Shown: positions 16,406-24,757, counted from the first letter of the stretch. The stretch is DNA of 64,000 nucleotides from DASTSN01 sp035549175 (GCA_035549175.1 DASZRL010000123.1:1-64000); one strand, 5' to 3'. A program made the numbers and translations. The notes: a model not told the origin generated them from the sequence alone.

Positions 16406-17767
16406 ATGAACCGAAAAGAATTTATCAGAACCACGGGGCTGGCGGCTGCCTCGGTCGCTGTTTTGCCCTCCTCCGGCGCTCTATTTGCCAATACCCGGGC
16501 TGCCCAGAAAGTCCGCATAGCGCTCATCGGCACCGGGCTGCGGGGACAGAACCACCTGGACCTCCTGCTGCGCCGGGACGACGTGGAACTGGTAGGAATC
16601 TGTGATGTAAGTGACCGTATGCTGGGCATGGCCCGCGACCTGATCAGCCAGAGCGGTAAGAAGATGCCGCCGGTTTTTACCGGGGATAATTATGCCTGGA
16701 AGGATATGCTCGCCAAGACCAAACCGGACGGGGTGGTTATCGCCACACCGTGGGAATGGCATAAGCCGATGGTGATCGGTTCCCTGGAAGCCGGCCTGAA
16801 ATACGTTGCTACCGAGGTAATCCTGGGTATCACGCTGCAGGATCACTGGGATGTGGTCAAGGCTGCCGAAAGCCACAACGCCCATGTCATGATGCTGGAG
16901 AACGTCTGTTACCGCCGCGACGTCATGGCCATCCTCAATATGGTACGGCAGGGTTTGTTCGGCGAACTGATCCACCTGCAGGGGGGCTACCAGCACGACC
17001 TGCGTGAGGTGAAGTTTAATGACGGGGTTCACCCGTACGGGCACGGCGTAGAGTTCGGGGAGAAAGGATTTTCCGAGGCCCACTGGCGCACCAACCATTC
17101 CGTACACCGCAACGGGGATCTTTATCCCACCCATGGGGTAGGGCCGCTTGCACAGTACATCAATATCAACCGGGGTAACCGCTTCCTGAGTCTCTGCTCC
17201 TTTGCCACCAAGACGCGGGGCCTGCACAACCATATCGTGAAGGTGGGTGGGGAAAATCATCCCAATGCCAAAGTTCGCTTCAAACTGGGGGATATCGTCA
17301 CGACCACGATCAGTTGCACGAACGGGGAAACGGTCTTCCTGCAGCACGACACCAACTCCCCGCGTCCCTATTCCCTGGGTTTCCGGGTACAGGGAACGGA
17401 AGGGCTGTGGATGGATGTGTCCAACAGCCTATATATCCAGGAGAAATCCGCGCAAAATGATCAGTGGGATAATGCCAAGGCCTGGCTGGATAAATATGAT
17501 CACCCGCTGTGGCAGCGCTGGAGCAAGGAAACGGCCGGAGCCGGTCATGGCGGTATGGATTTCTTCGTGATTCACGGGTTTGTGGAATCCATCAAGCGGA
17601 GCGCCCCGACCCCCATGGACGTTTACGATGCCGCTACCTGGAGCGCCATTACTCCCCTGAGCGAACAATCCATTGAACTGGGCAACCAGACCGTGGAATT
17701 TCCGGACTTCACAGGTGGCCAGTGGATGTACCGCCAGCCGTCCTTCTCGCTGGGTGACGAATATTGA
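16406..17767 (+). CDS. Gfo/Idh/MocA oxidoreductase, GH109 (alpha-N-acetylgalactosaminidase-like)
   Basis: The 453-residue protein has a Tat-like export signal (NRKEFIRTTGLAAASVAVLP). It carries R-K where the classical signal has R-R. A Rossmann fold follows (VRIALIGTGLRGQNHLDLL). The stretches MMLENVCYRRDVMAILNMV and NGDLYPTHGVGPLAQ are typical of GH109, which uses tightly bound NAD in a redox-type hydrolysis of alpha-GalNAc. Related Gfo/Idh proteins with other sugars cannot be excluded. A strong terminator follows the gene, so it appears to be transcribed alone. Confidence 0.82.
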   Translation: MNRKEFIRTTGLAAASVAVLPSSGALFANTRAAQKVRIALIGTGLRGQNHLDLLLRRDDVELVGICDVSDRMLGMARDLISQSGKKMPPVFTGDNYAWKDMLAKTKPDGVVIATPWEWHKPMVIGSLEAGLKYVATEVILGITLQDHWDVVKAAESHNAHVMMLENVCYRRDVMAILNMVRQGLFGELIHLQGGYQHDLREVKFNDGVHPYGHGVEFGEKGFSEAHWRTNHSVHRNGDLYPTHGVGPLAQYININRGNRFLSLCSFATKTRGLHNHIVKVGGENHPNAKVRFKLGDIVTTTISCTNGETVFLQHDTNSPRPYSLGFRVQGTEGLWMDVSNSLYIQEKSAQNDQWDNAKAWLDKYDHPLWQRWSKETAGAGHGGMDFFVIHGFVESIKRSAPTPMDVYDAATWSAITPLSEQSIELGNQTVEFPDFTGGQWMYRQPSFSLGDEY

Positions 17768-17792
17768 GACGCAGAGAAAAGAACCGATAGAG

Positions 17793-17839
17793 CCGGTGAA
17801 GCAGCTTCCGGAAGGAGGGCGGCTTCGCCGGTTTTTTTT
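17793..17839 (+). terminator. Intrinsic terminator
   Basis: CCGGTGAAGC at 17793-17802 pairs with GCTTCGCCGG at 17822-17831 (one G-U pair), followed by eight T. It ends the GH109-like transcript before the convergent SDR gene. Confidence 0.88.
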
Positions 17840-17860
17840 GGCGAAGGAAAGTACCTGAAG

Positions 17861-18583
17861 TCAGGCGTCCTGGTAGAGTTTGAGGATGGGCTCCCGAATG
17901 CCATCGGCTTCGGGGGAGCAGTAGAAATACAGGACGTCGGCAATGGCCCCGGGCTGTATCCAGCGTGTAAAGTCGGCATCCGGCATGGATTGCCGGTTCT
18001 GGGGTGTGTCGATTGTACTGGGGACCACCACGGATACCACGACATTGGTGCCACGGGCCTCCGCATTCAGTATTTCGGCCAGGTGAAACAAAAGCGATTT
18101 GGACAGGCTGTAGGCCATGGTGCCCCTGGCTCCGGCCGGATGCAAGCCCGCCCGGGATCCTATCAGGAAAATACGGCCATATCTGCGTTCCTGCATATGA
18201 AGGAAGACAGGGCGGGCTGCATGGAAGGCCGTCTCGAAGTTGAGACGGTATTGGCGCTGGATATCGGAGGAGGACGTGTTAGCCAGGCTGCCGGCGGCAA
18301 AGCCCCCCGCGGTCAGTACGGCGGCATCCAGGCTGCCGGCGGCCGTTACGATTTCCTGTATCCATTCGCCGGTCTTTGCTTCATCCTGCAAATCCACATC
18401 TCCCCAGGTCACGCCTTCCATACCCGTTGTCGTGTTTGCGGGATTACCGCCATGTCGGGTTCCCCATACGTGCCAGCCGGCACCGGCAAAACGCCGGGCA
18501 ACTGCCTGGCCCAGGTTACCGGTTGCACCGGTTATCAGAATTTGCCGGGGCCGGTGTCCCGGTTCAGCGGGGGAGACGGGCAT
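17861..18583 (-). CDS. Short-chain dehydrogenase/reductase (SDR)
   Basis: The 240-residue protein has the classical SDR marks: cofactor motif TGATGNLG (about residues 18-25), the LTAGGFAAG strand (NNAG-like position), and the catalytic pattern S...YSLSK with Tyr at about residue 160. Length is normal for classical SDRs. NAD(P) preference and substrate are not evident. A TACCTTAG element (minus strand, 18608-18601), one base off the -7 consensus, lies 18 nt before the start codon. Confidence 0.85.
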   Translation of the reverse strand: MPVSPAEPGHRPRQILITGATGNLGQAVARRFAGAGWHVWGTRHGGNPANTTTGMEGVTWGDVDLQDEAKTGEWIQEIVTAAGSLDAAVLTAGGFAAGSLANTSSSDIQRQYRLNFETAFHAARPVFLHMQERRYGRIFLIGSRAGLHPAGARGTMAYSLSKSLLFHLAEILNAEARGTNVVVSVVVPSTIDTPQNRQSMPDADFTRWIQPGAIADVLYFYCSPEADGIREPILKLYQDA

Positions 18584-18647
18584 ACTGAAGGATTTACCGG
18601 CTAAGGTAGTGGTTTGTTATTACTTCAGGAGGGACAGGCGCGGCTTG

Positions 18648-19106
18648 CTACCAGTTATTGGCCTGGTCCGCGTTGAGCCGTTCGCTGACATTTACGGGTT
18701 GGTTTTCTTTCCAATGCGGATCAAACCGCACGAACCAGGATATCCACAAGCTGCGTGAAAGGCGCATCAGCCAGGGTTGCATCAGGAAGAGCAGCACCGC
18801 GTTAACGCCGAGCCAGTAAAAAAAACGGTTGTCGTCCAGGGACATCCCGACGGTCAGCAGCCATAACAGGAAGCTTCCCACGCTGACGGCGATCGCAAGG
18901 GCGTAACTGACGTACCCGGTCCCGTAATAGAAACCTACCTCGATTTCCGTGGCCTGACCACAGACGGGGCATTGCTTGTTCATTTCCATGTTTCTCTTGA
19001 ACCGGTAAGTGAGCGGATACCTGAATAGCTTTCCCTCCCGGCACCGGGGACACCGGCAGGCCAGGGTGGATGCAAGGTATCCCCTGTATTTAGGTTGATC
19101 TGACAT
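18648..19106 (-). CDS. DUF983 membrane protein with zinc-ribbon cysteines
   Basis: The 152-residue protein starts with two cysteine pairs (CRCPRCREGKLF and CPVCGQATEIEVGFYYG), followed by two membrane helices (about residues 65-85 and 92-110). This is the DUF983 pattern. The function is unknown; the zinc-ribbon head and membrane tail suggest a small metal-binding membrane protein. It sits at the downstream edge of the sulfur cluster, but there is a 60-bp gap and its membership of that operon is unclear. Confidence 0.85.
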   Translation of the reverse strand: MSDQPKYRGYLASTLACRCPRCREGKLFRYPLTYRFKRNMEMNKQCPVCGQATEIEVGFYYGTGYVSYALAIAVSVGSFLLWLLTVGMSLDDNRFFYWLGVNAVLLFLMQPWLMRLSRSLWISWFVRFDPHWKENQPVNVSERLNADQANNW

Positions 19107-19166
19107 ACAATGATCTTGCTTTGGTCACGTAATCCATGGGCCCAAACCGTGCCGGGCCCGTTGTTC

Positions 19167-19376
19167 CTATTTCCCGGACTGCGGCCTTTCCTTTTTGAAC
19201 ATACTGAACAAGAGTCCTCCCATCACCGCCCCGTATGCCGTGCTATTCGGCCAGCGGGAAGTGATCGGGCAGGTCCCGGTGCTGCATCCCACATAATTCC
19301 AGTAAAGGAACCCGGCCAGGGCGCCTACCGAAAGACCGGCAAGCATCAGCTTATTGCGTTGTATCCAGTTTTTCAT
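19167..19376 (-). CDS. DUF6132-like small membrane protein
   Basis: The 69-residue protein has two membrane helices around a conserved core (NYVGCSTGTCPITSRWPNS). The CSTGTCPIT motif is typical of the DUF6132 family, found beside rhodanese and YeeE/YedE-type sulfur genes in Bacteroidota. The two cysteines may handle sulfur or metal (inference). It overlaps the preceding gene by 26 bp, which indicates co-transcription. Confidence 0.8.
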   Translation of the reverse strand: MKNWIQRNKLMLAGLSVGALAGFLYWNYVGCSTGTCPITSRWPNSTAYGAVMGGLLFSMFKKERPQSGK

Positions 19377-19602
19377 GATCGATGGTTTTTACCGATGACC
19401 CGGCGGATTGCCTGCCCGGGTCCGCAGGTACAGAAGGAAGGCAACAGGCCGGACGGGCCCATACTACATATAACAGCAGAACGCCCGCCCCGATGGCCAC
19501 CACCGGATCCCCTTGGCGGATCCCCGAATACAGGGCCATGCCCGCCAGCAGGGCTTGCAGAACCCGGACCCCTTTTATAGCCGTAAAAATTCTTGATCGC
19601 AT
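19351..19602 (-). CDS. Small membrane protein, DUF2892-like
   Basis: The 83-residue protein has a membrane-embedded core (VLQALLAGMALYSGIRQGDPVVAIGAGVLLLYVV) followed by a Cys-Cys pair (ARPACCLPS) and a polar tail. Size and position among rhodanese genes resemble DUF2892-type inner membrane proteins, but the match is by eye only. It starts 8 nt after the upstream rhodanese stop and overlaps the DUF6132-like gene. Confidence 0.6.
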   Translation of the reverse strand: MRSRIFTAIKGVRVLQALLAGMALYSGIRQGDPVVAIGAGVLLLYVVWARPACCLPSVPADPGRQSAGSSVKTIDHEKLDTTQ

Positions 19603-19610
19603 AGCGGTGG

Positions 19611-19925
19611 TTAACGGAGCCTGGCCTGCAGGGAAGCCCAGCCTCCGCCATTATAGACCTCCATGCCCTGTTGTTTCAGGAAATCGCTGGCGGAACGGCT
19701 GCGGGCACCGCTCAGACAGCAGGTAATAACGGGCTTGTTCAGTTTTTTCAAGGAACTGACCTGACTTTTCAGGTCCTGCAAAGGTACATTAATGGCACCT
19801 TTTATGTGCCCGGATCTGAATTCGGCCGCAGAACGCACGTCGACAATGACGGCGCCTTGTTCGACCAGTACCCTGAAATCAGTTCTGGAATCGGAACCAA
19901 ATAATTTTTTCAGAATGGATAACAT
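19611..19925 (-). CDS. Single-domain rhodanese
   Basis: The 104-residue protein is one rhodanese domain: VIVDVRSAAEFRSGHIKGAINVPL, then the active-site loop CCLSGARSRSA with the persulfide-forming Cys at about residue 70, and the closing YNGGGW. It would carry sulfane sulfur in the cytoplasm or under the membrane. It starts 14 nt after the upstream rhodanese gene and belongs to the operon driven from the Crp-like site at 20269. Confidence 0.9.
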   Translation of the reverse strand: MLSILKKLFGSDSRTDFRVLVEQGAVIVDVRSAAEFRSGHIKGAINVPLQDLKSQVSSLKKLNKPVITCCLSGARSRSASDFLKQQGMEVYNGGGWASLQARLR

Positions 19926-19939
19926 GAAGACGATATTTT

Positions 19940-20221
19940 TTAATTAAGTAATCGGGCGAGGTCGGCATAACCGCCCCCATTATACAATTCCCCCGGGAAG
20001 CCGGCAGCTTTCAGGATCTGTATAGCCATACTGCTCCGGTTACCGCTGCGGCAAAAAAGGATATAAGGACCTTTCTTTTCGGCGATTTCCTGCATCCGGG
20101 CCGGGATATCATGCACCGGAATGTTCAGGGCGCCCGGGATGTGTCCCTCGGCCAGTTCGCCGGGATTGCGCACGTCCACGAAGGTTGGGGATTGGGTCTC
20201 GATGATTTCTTTCAGCGTCAT
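19940..20221 (-). CDS. Single-domain rhodanese
   Basis: The 93-residue protein is a rhodanese domain: PTFVDVRNPGELAEGHIPGALNIPV and the active-site loop FCRSGNRSSMA, with the catalytic Cys at about residue 61. It is the first gene of a minus-strand operon with a second rhodanese and two small membrane proteins. Its promoter has a Crp-like palindrome centred 36.5 nt upstream of the last base of the -7 element, as at two other promoters in this cluster. Confidence 0.92.
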   Translation of the reverse strand: MTLKEIIETQSPTFVDVRNPGELAEGHIPGALNIPVHDIPARMQEIAEKKGPYILFCRSGNRSSMAIQILKAAGFPGELYNGGGYADLARLLN

Positions 20222-20237
20222 GGAAAGTTGTTTGCTG

Positions 20238-20280
20238 CAAAGTTGCTCCGGGGAATCAACCCGGATGGTGACATAAGTTA
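20238..20280 (-). promoter_or_regulatory. Crp/Fnr-type site plus -7 element upstream of the rhodanese operon
   Basis: The palindrome TGAC-ATAA-GTTA (20269-20280, one mismatch) sits upstream of CAACTTTG (minus strand, 20245-20238), a -7 element with C for T at the first base. The distance from palindrome centre to the last G of the element is 36.5 nt. The gene start follows at 20221. Confidence 0.7.
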
Positions 20281-20303
20281 CTCTGACCGCCAGGCGGTGG
20301 TGG

Positions 20304-21743
20304 TTAGAACTGGTAATTGAGAATCAGGTTGATCTGGAACATCCTGATTTTGTTATCCACGTACTTCAGGTCGCTGTATGGTTGTTCCCCGGCACCGCCC
20401 TTGTAAACCAGCAGGCCTTGCAGGTTCATCCCGTTTAGCAGCCCGGTAAAATAGCGGGTCAGGCTGCCATTCACCTGGTAATAGGATGGCATTTCATACT
20501 TATTCCAGCCGAAGTTGGTGACGGGAGGAAGGGAAAACCAGCCTCCGGCCATCTCAGCCTTCCAGCGTTCCCGTGCCGGTCTCCAGCTGGTGGAAAGCAC
20601 CCAGGCTGTGAGGTTGCCAAATCCTTCGTTCCGCTCCCGCAGCAGAAAGGTGTAAAACGGCTCCCTTCCCCATTCGCGGGGCATCAGGAAGCGCCCGTCC
20701 CCGGTAATCCGGGTAAAGTTCAGAAAGGACTCCACCCGGGAAATCCGGTATCCCACCCGGGCGCTCAGTACCAGGGACCGTTCTGCCGTGGGGAAATACC
20801 GGTAGGCCGGATTGGAGTTACCGCCCTCCCCAACGGGCAGTTGGAGGGTGGTTTGCAGTCCGGCCAACACCGCCCTGCCGCCGGGCAGGCTGTCTGTCCA
20901 GTCTGCCTGAAGCAGGGTTGTATTCAGGATGTTGGCGACATAATAGTTCCAGACCTGCCAGGTCCAGGCAGGGCGGGATTGGGTGATACCCAGGATGCCA
21001 ATCCCGCCACTGCGGGTATGGCCTCCATAGTTGCTGTGCTGGCCGGATTCGTCGATGCCCTGGGCATACAGTCCGAGGGAGGATCCGGTGGCATACCAGC
21101 CTGCCGTGGAACGCGGGGCCATTTTCCAGAGCCAACCGGCCTTCAGGGAGATATTCCCGCAAATGCGGCTTTCCAGCCACGCACCTTCCTGGAACCCGGG
21201 ACGCATACGGCCGTCCTGGGGATTGATGAACGGAGTATTGATGGACTGCTTTCCGACGGTCAGGCTGTTGGCCCCGCGTGCATAGCGCAGGAAAAGCTCT
21301 TCCAACCTGGGTATCAGGTTACTTGCGGGATGCGTCAGGTCGAACAGACCCTTTTCGTACCGGTTGGGACTGCCGCTTACCGGGTTGGGTTGCAGCAGAT
21401 CGGAGGAAGCGATCCTTCCGGTGAAGGAACCGCCGATACCGGCCTGCAGACCTTTGAAGGAGGGGGTACGATAGCCCAGGGCTACGGAGGAGGCCAGGGC
21501 ATAATAATCCCTGAGCCCGGACTCATTCAGGGTGCTCATGAAAAACTCCCGCGCCTGCAGGTGGAAGGCGCCCCCGCGCAGCCGGCCAGCCAGGCTGACC
21601 GAATCCCAGGGCACAGCGGAACCCGCCGGGTCCTGACCAAGGGCCAGCCCGGGAATGCCAAGCGCCAACCAAAGAAACCACCGGCCGGGGATCAACCGGG
21701 AAACCGCCGTTTTCCTGCCTGCACAGCTGCTATGCCGCTTCAT
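20304..21743 (-). CDS. Outer membrane porin, OprD-like beta-barrel
   Basis: The 479-residue protein has a signal peptide (RWFLWLALGIPGLALGQ) and then beta-strand-rich sequence with alternating aromatic residues to a C-terminal Phe (MFQINLILNYQF), as in outer membrane barrels. Segments such as NSLTVGKQSINTPFINPQDGRM resemble the OprD-type porins found beside sulfur genes in Bacteroidota. The start is uncertain: ATGs at 21743 and 21755 are both possible, and the longer frame to 21788 overlaps the upstream gene. It probably admits a small sulfur compound or anion (inference from neighbours). It is downstream of the MBL-rhodanese gene and probably co-transcribed with it. Confidence 0.75.
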   Translation of the reverse strand: MKRHSSCAGRKTAVSRLIPGRWFLWLALGIPGLALGQDPAGSAVPWDSVSLAGRLRGGAFHLQAREFFMSTLNESGLRDYYALASSVALGYRTPSFKGLQAGIGGSFTGRIASSDLLQPNPVSGSPNRYEKGLFDLTHPASNLIPRLEELFLRYARGANSLTVGKQSINTPFINPQDGRMRPGFQEGAWLESRICGNISLKAGWLWKMAPRSTAGWYATGSSLGLYAQGIDESGQHSNYGGHTRSGGIGILGITQSRPAWTWQVWNYYVANILNTTLLQADWTDSLPGGRAVLAGLQTTLQLPVGEGGNSNPAYRYFPTAERSLVLSARVGYRISRVESFLNFTRITGDGRFLMPREWGREPFYTFLLRERNEGFGNLTAWVLSTSWRPARERWKAEMAGGWFSLPPVTNFGWNKYEMPSYYQVNGSLTRYFTGLLNGMNLQGLLVYKGGAGEQPYSDLKYVDNKIRMFQINLILNYQF

Positions 21744-21762
21744 GATCCGTAACATGACAGGG

Positions 21763-23184
21763 TCAGAGCATGGTGGTAGGCCGGACATATTCTGTAAGCC
21801 GGAAGCGCCCGGATTCCTTGAGGCCCCGGAATCCGCCCGGGATGTCTACCAGGTTCCGGAATCCACGGGCACGCAGTACCGAAATGAAGATCATGGACCG
21901 GTATCCGCCGGCACAGTGCACGTAATAGCTCTTGTTCCGGTCGATTTCCTGCATATGCTGGTTGATATAATCCAGGGGCATATTCTCGGCGGTAACCAAA
22001 TGTTCGGAATCATATTCACTCCGGCGGCGGACGTCCAGGATCGGGGTATGCGGATCCTTTTCCAACAGCCGGGCAAGCTGCTCCACGCCGATGGATTCAA
22101 CCTGGTCCACTTCCCGCCCGGCTTCTTTCCAGGCGGCAAATCCCCCTTTCAGGTACCCGATCGACTGATCATAACCCACCCGGGCCATCCGGGTCACCAC
22201 CTCTTCCTCCCGGCCGGGATCTGTTACAAAGAGGATCTTCTGCCGGATATCCGGGATCAGGGTGCCCACCCAGTTGGCAAACTGGCCATCCAGCCCGATG
22301 TTGATCGAATTGGGGATAAAACCCGCGGCAAATTCCGAGGCCTTCCGGGTATCCAGAACCAGCGCGCCGGTTTCATTGGCTGCGGCTTCGAACGCCTCCG
22401 GGCTGAGGGCCTGGGTGCCCCGTTTCAGCACCTTGTCGATGCTTTCATAGCCCTGGATGTTCATGAGCACATTCAGGGGGAAATATTGCGGAGGAGGGGT
22501 CAGGCCGGTCAGGATTTCCTGGATAAACTGCTCCCGGGTCAGGCCGGGGCGAAGGGCATAGTTGGTGGCCTTCTGGTGCCCCAGGGTGTCGGTCGTTTCA
22601 TTGCTCATGTTCTTGCCGCAGGCGCTGCCGGCCCCATGGGCCGGGTAGATGATCAGATCGTCCGGCAGGGGCAGGATCTTATGTTGCAGGGAATCGTAAA
22701 GATGACTTGCCAGCACTTCCTGGGTAAGTTCCGGTTTTACCTTCTGGGCGAGATCCGGGCGACCCACATCCCCGATGAAAAGGGTGTCCCCGGTAAACAG
22801 GGCCACGGGCTTGCCGCTTTCATCCAGGAGCAGGTAGCAGGAACTCTCCATGGTATGCCCGGGGGTGTGCAGGACCCTGAGCCGCACGTTACCGATCGGG
22901 AACTCCTGGCCGTCACGGGCTACGATGGCCGCAAAGGCGGGTGCTGCGGTAGGTCCGTAGACGATCTGCGCGCCGGTCTTGCTTGCCAGGTCCAGGTGGC
23001 CCGACACAAAATCGGCATGGAAGTGCGTTTCAAAAATGTACTTGATCCGGGCCTTTCCCCGTTCAGCACGCTCCACGTAATTATCCACTTCGCGCAGGGG
23101 GTCAATGACGGCGGCCTCCCCGTTGCTTTCGATATAATAGGCCCCCTGGGCCAGGCAACCGGTATAGATTTGTTCGATTTTCAT
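21763..23184 (-). CDS. MBL-fold persulfide dioxygenase fused to two rhodanese domains
   Basis: The 473-residue protein has an ETHE1-like metallo-beta-lactamase domain (about residues 1-245) with metal ligands in THFHADFVSGH (His54, His56, Asp58, His63), HTPGH (His110) and FTGD (Asp133). Two rhodanese domains follow. The first (about 265-360) has TDPG where the active Cys should be and is probably inactive. The second (about 375-465) has YYVHCAGGYRS with the catalytic Cys. Such fusions oxidise glutathione-type persulfides to sulfite and use or deliver the sulfur. The frame extends to 23337, but MKIEQIYTG at 23184 is the family start and lies after a Crp-like promoter. Confidence 0.9.
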   Translation of the reverse strand: MKIEQIYTGCLAQGAYYIESNGEAAVIDPLREVDNYVERAERGKARIKYIFETHFHADFVSGHLDLASKTGAQIVYGPTAAPAFAAIVARDGQEFPIGNVRLRVLHTPGHTMESSCYLLLDESGKPVALFTGDTLFIGDVGRPDLAQKVKPELTQEVLASHLYDSLQHKILPLPDDLIIYPAHGAGSACGKNMSNETTDTLGHQKATNYALRPGLTREQFIQEILTGLTPPPQYFPLNVLMNIQGYESIDKVLKRGTQALSPEAFEAAANETGALVLDTRKASEFAAGFIPNSINIGLDGQFANWVGTLIPDIRQKILFVTDPGREEEVVTRMARVGYDQSIGYLKGGFAAWKEAGREVDQVESIGVEQLARLLEKDPHTPILDVRRRSEYDSEHLVTAENMPLDYINQHMQEIDRNKSYYVHCAGGYRSMIFISVLRARGFRNLVDIPGGFRGLKESGRFRLTEYVRPTTML

Positions 23185-23218
23185 ATGCGTATGATCCGTT
23201 AAGTTCTTGATGGAAGGA

Positions 23219-23261
23219 CAAAGTTGCACCGGATCCCCGGCTGGTACTATGACTTTTGTCA
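23219..23261 (-). promoter_or_regulatory. Crp/Fnr-type site plus -7 element upstream of the MBL-rhodanese gene
   Basis: The perfect palindrome TGAC-TTTT-GTCA (23250-23261) lies upstream of CAACTTTG (minus strand, 23226-23219). The palindrome centre is 36.5 nt from the last G of the -7 element. With a start about 5 nt further on, the site is near -41.5, the position of class II Crp/Fnr activation. Confidence 0.75.
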
Positions 23262-23275
23262 CAGGAAGGCCTGCC

Positions 23276-24067
23276 TCAGGTATACAGGAGTTCCCGGACC
23301 AGGATATAGATACCCATCGCCAGTACAAACCAGCCAAAGGCCGGCTTGAGCTTTTCCCCGGCGATACGGGTCCTTAGCCCGATGCCGATCAGCATGCCCC
23401 CGATCGCAAAGGCGCTGAAGAGAAGCAGGAAGTTCCAGTGAATATTCATGGACCCGATGGCTCCGGCAAAGGAAGCCAGGGTGTTCATGGTGATGATCAG
23501 CAGGGAAGTTCCGATGGCCTTTTTGATAGGCAGGTGAAGCAGCAGCACCAGGGCCGGTATGATCAGGAACCCGCCGCCGGCTCCTACCAGCCCGGTCAGG
23601 ATGCCCACCGCCAGCCCGCTCAGCAGCACGGAAACCAGGTTATTGGATCGCGGTCCGGTAGGACCCTGCTTCTGCGGCCTGATCATGCTGACGGAGGCCG
23701 CCACCATGACCATGGCAAAGACGACCAGCAGGAAGATGTGCTTGGTGAACTGGAACGAACCGGCCGTAAACAGGGGATCAGGGATGAGGGGCAGAAGCCA
23801 GCGGCGGACCGTCAGGGCCGCGCCAATGGAAGGCAGGCCGAACAGCAGGGCCGTCTTCAGGTCGATCTGCTTCTTGAAATAGGATTCGATGGCGCCGGAC
23901 AGGGAACTGGCGCCGACAATAAACAGGGAATATCCGGTGGCCGTTACGGCGTCCAGCCCAATGACATAGACGAGGATCGGAACGGTCAGGATAGACCCGC
24001 CGGCACCGATGATGCCCAGAGAAATCCCGATCAGGGTAGCCAGTGTATATCCGATGAAGGTTGCCAT
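23276..24067 (-). CDS. TSUP-family (TauE/SafE) sulfite or sulfur-compound permease
   Basis: The 263-residue protein has about eight membrane helices and the TSUP repeat pattern (IGISLGIIGAGGSILTVPILVYV and ILTGLVGAGGGFLIIPALV). TSUP proteins export sulfite, taurine products or related anions. Here, beside a persulfide dioxygenase that makes sulfite, sulfite export is the natural reading (inference). The longer frame starts at 24118 inside the regulatory palindrome; MATFIGYTLA at 24067 was chosen. Its promoter carries a Crp-like palindrome. Confidence 0.88.
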   Translation of the reverse strand: MATFIGYTLATLIGISLGIIGAGGSILTVPILVYVIGLDAVTATGYSLFIVGASSLSGAIESYFKKQIDLKTALLFGLPSIGAALTVRRWLLPLIPDPLFTAGSFQFTKHIFLLVVFAMVMVAASVSMIRPQKQGPTGPRSNNLVSVLLSGLAVGILTGLVGAGGGFLIIPALVLLLHLPIKKAIGTSLLIITMNTLASFAGAIGSMNIHWNFLLLFSAFAIGGMLIGIGLRTRIAGEKLKPAFGWFVLAMGIYILVRELLYT

Positions 24068-24074
24068 CCGGGGG

Positions 24075-24119
24075 CAAAAATCAGGGTCTGCCGGATGGAT
24101 TTTGGTGACTTGGGTCACC
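24075..24119 (-). promoter_or_regulatory. Crp/Fnr-type site plus -7 element upstream of the TSUP gene
   Basis: The perfect palindrome GGTGAC-TTGG-GTCACC (24104-24119) matches the GTGA-N6-TCAC core of Crp/Fnr sites. GATTTTTG (minus strand, 24082-24075) is the -7 element. The centre-to-element distance is again 36.5 nt. It lies just downstream of the Crp/Fnr gene itself. Confidence 0.78.
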
Positions 24120-24130
24120 GGGATGGCTGA

Positions 24131-24748
24131 TCAGAGCAGTTCCACCATATTGCGGTGCAGCTTTACCAGGTTACGCTGTTCCATCTTCTTGAGCAGCCGG
24201 GACACCACCTCCCGGGACGTATTCAGGTCGGAGGCGATTTCCTGGTGGGAAAGGGTGATCATCCTTCTGCCCGTTTCGTCGGCGTAGCGTTTCAGGTAAA
24301 ATTCAAGGCGTTCGTCCATGTTCCGGAAGGCCACATGGTCAATTACCGCCAGCAGTTCATCAAACCGGGCCCGGTACGTCCTGATAACGAACTGGTACCA
24401 GCTCTTGAACCGCGTCATGAGCTGTTCCATCAGCTGCAGGGGGACCAGGATCACGGAGGTCTCCTCCTCTGCCACCGCCATCACCTCACTGGTACTGGAC
24501 TGCAGGGCACAGATCATGGAGATGGCGCAGGCATCACCCGGCCCCAGGTAGTACATGAGGAATTCACCGCCTTCATCACTTTCCCGGTAGATCTTGATAC
24601 GCCCTTCCAGCACGAGGATGGTGGATTTGATGTACTGCCCGGTCCGCATGATGACCTCCCCGGCCGCAAAGGTCTTGGGGACGGCTTCCTTTTCAATGGC
24701 TTCGATAAGTTCCGGTTCGAATCCGGAGAACTGATTTTGCAGGTTCAT
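24131..24748 (-). CDS. Crp/Fnr-family regulator of the sulfur cluster
   Basis: The 205-residue protein has a cyclic-nucleotide-binding-like beta-roll (about residues 20-120), a long dimer helix and a C-terminal winged helix with recognition helix (LSHQEIASDLNTSREVVSRLLKKM). It has only two cysteines, Cys74 and Cys80 (GPGDACAISMICALQ), both in the sensor roll. The N-terminal Fe-S cysteines of Fnr are absent. Three Crp-type palindromes lie at cluster promoters, so it is probably the activator of the persulfide genes. It starts 9 nt after the murF stop and may share the murF transcript. Confidence 0.88.
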   Translation of the reverse strand: MNLQNQFSGFEPELIEAIEKEAVPKTFAAGEVIMRTGQYIKSTILVLEGRIKIYRESDEGGEFLMYYLGPGDACAISMICALQSSTSEVMAVAEEETSVILVPLQLMEQLMTRFKSWYQFVIRTYRARFDELLAVIDHVAFRNMDERLEFYLKRYADETGRRMITLSHQEIASDLNTSREVVSRLLKKMEQRNLVKLHRNMVELL

Positions 24749-24757
24749 GGTTATCGT

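Noticed and set aside
21655..23202. 515-codon open frame on the plus strand
   Set aside because: It is antisense to the MBL-rhodanese gene and the start of the porin gene.
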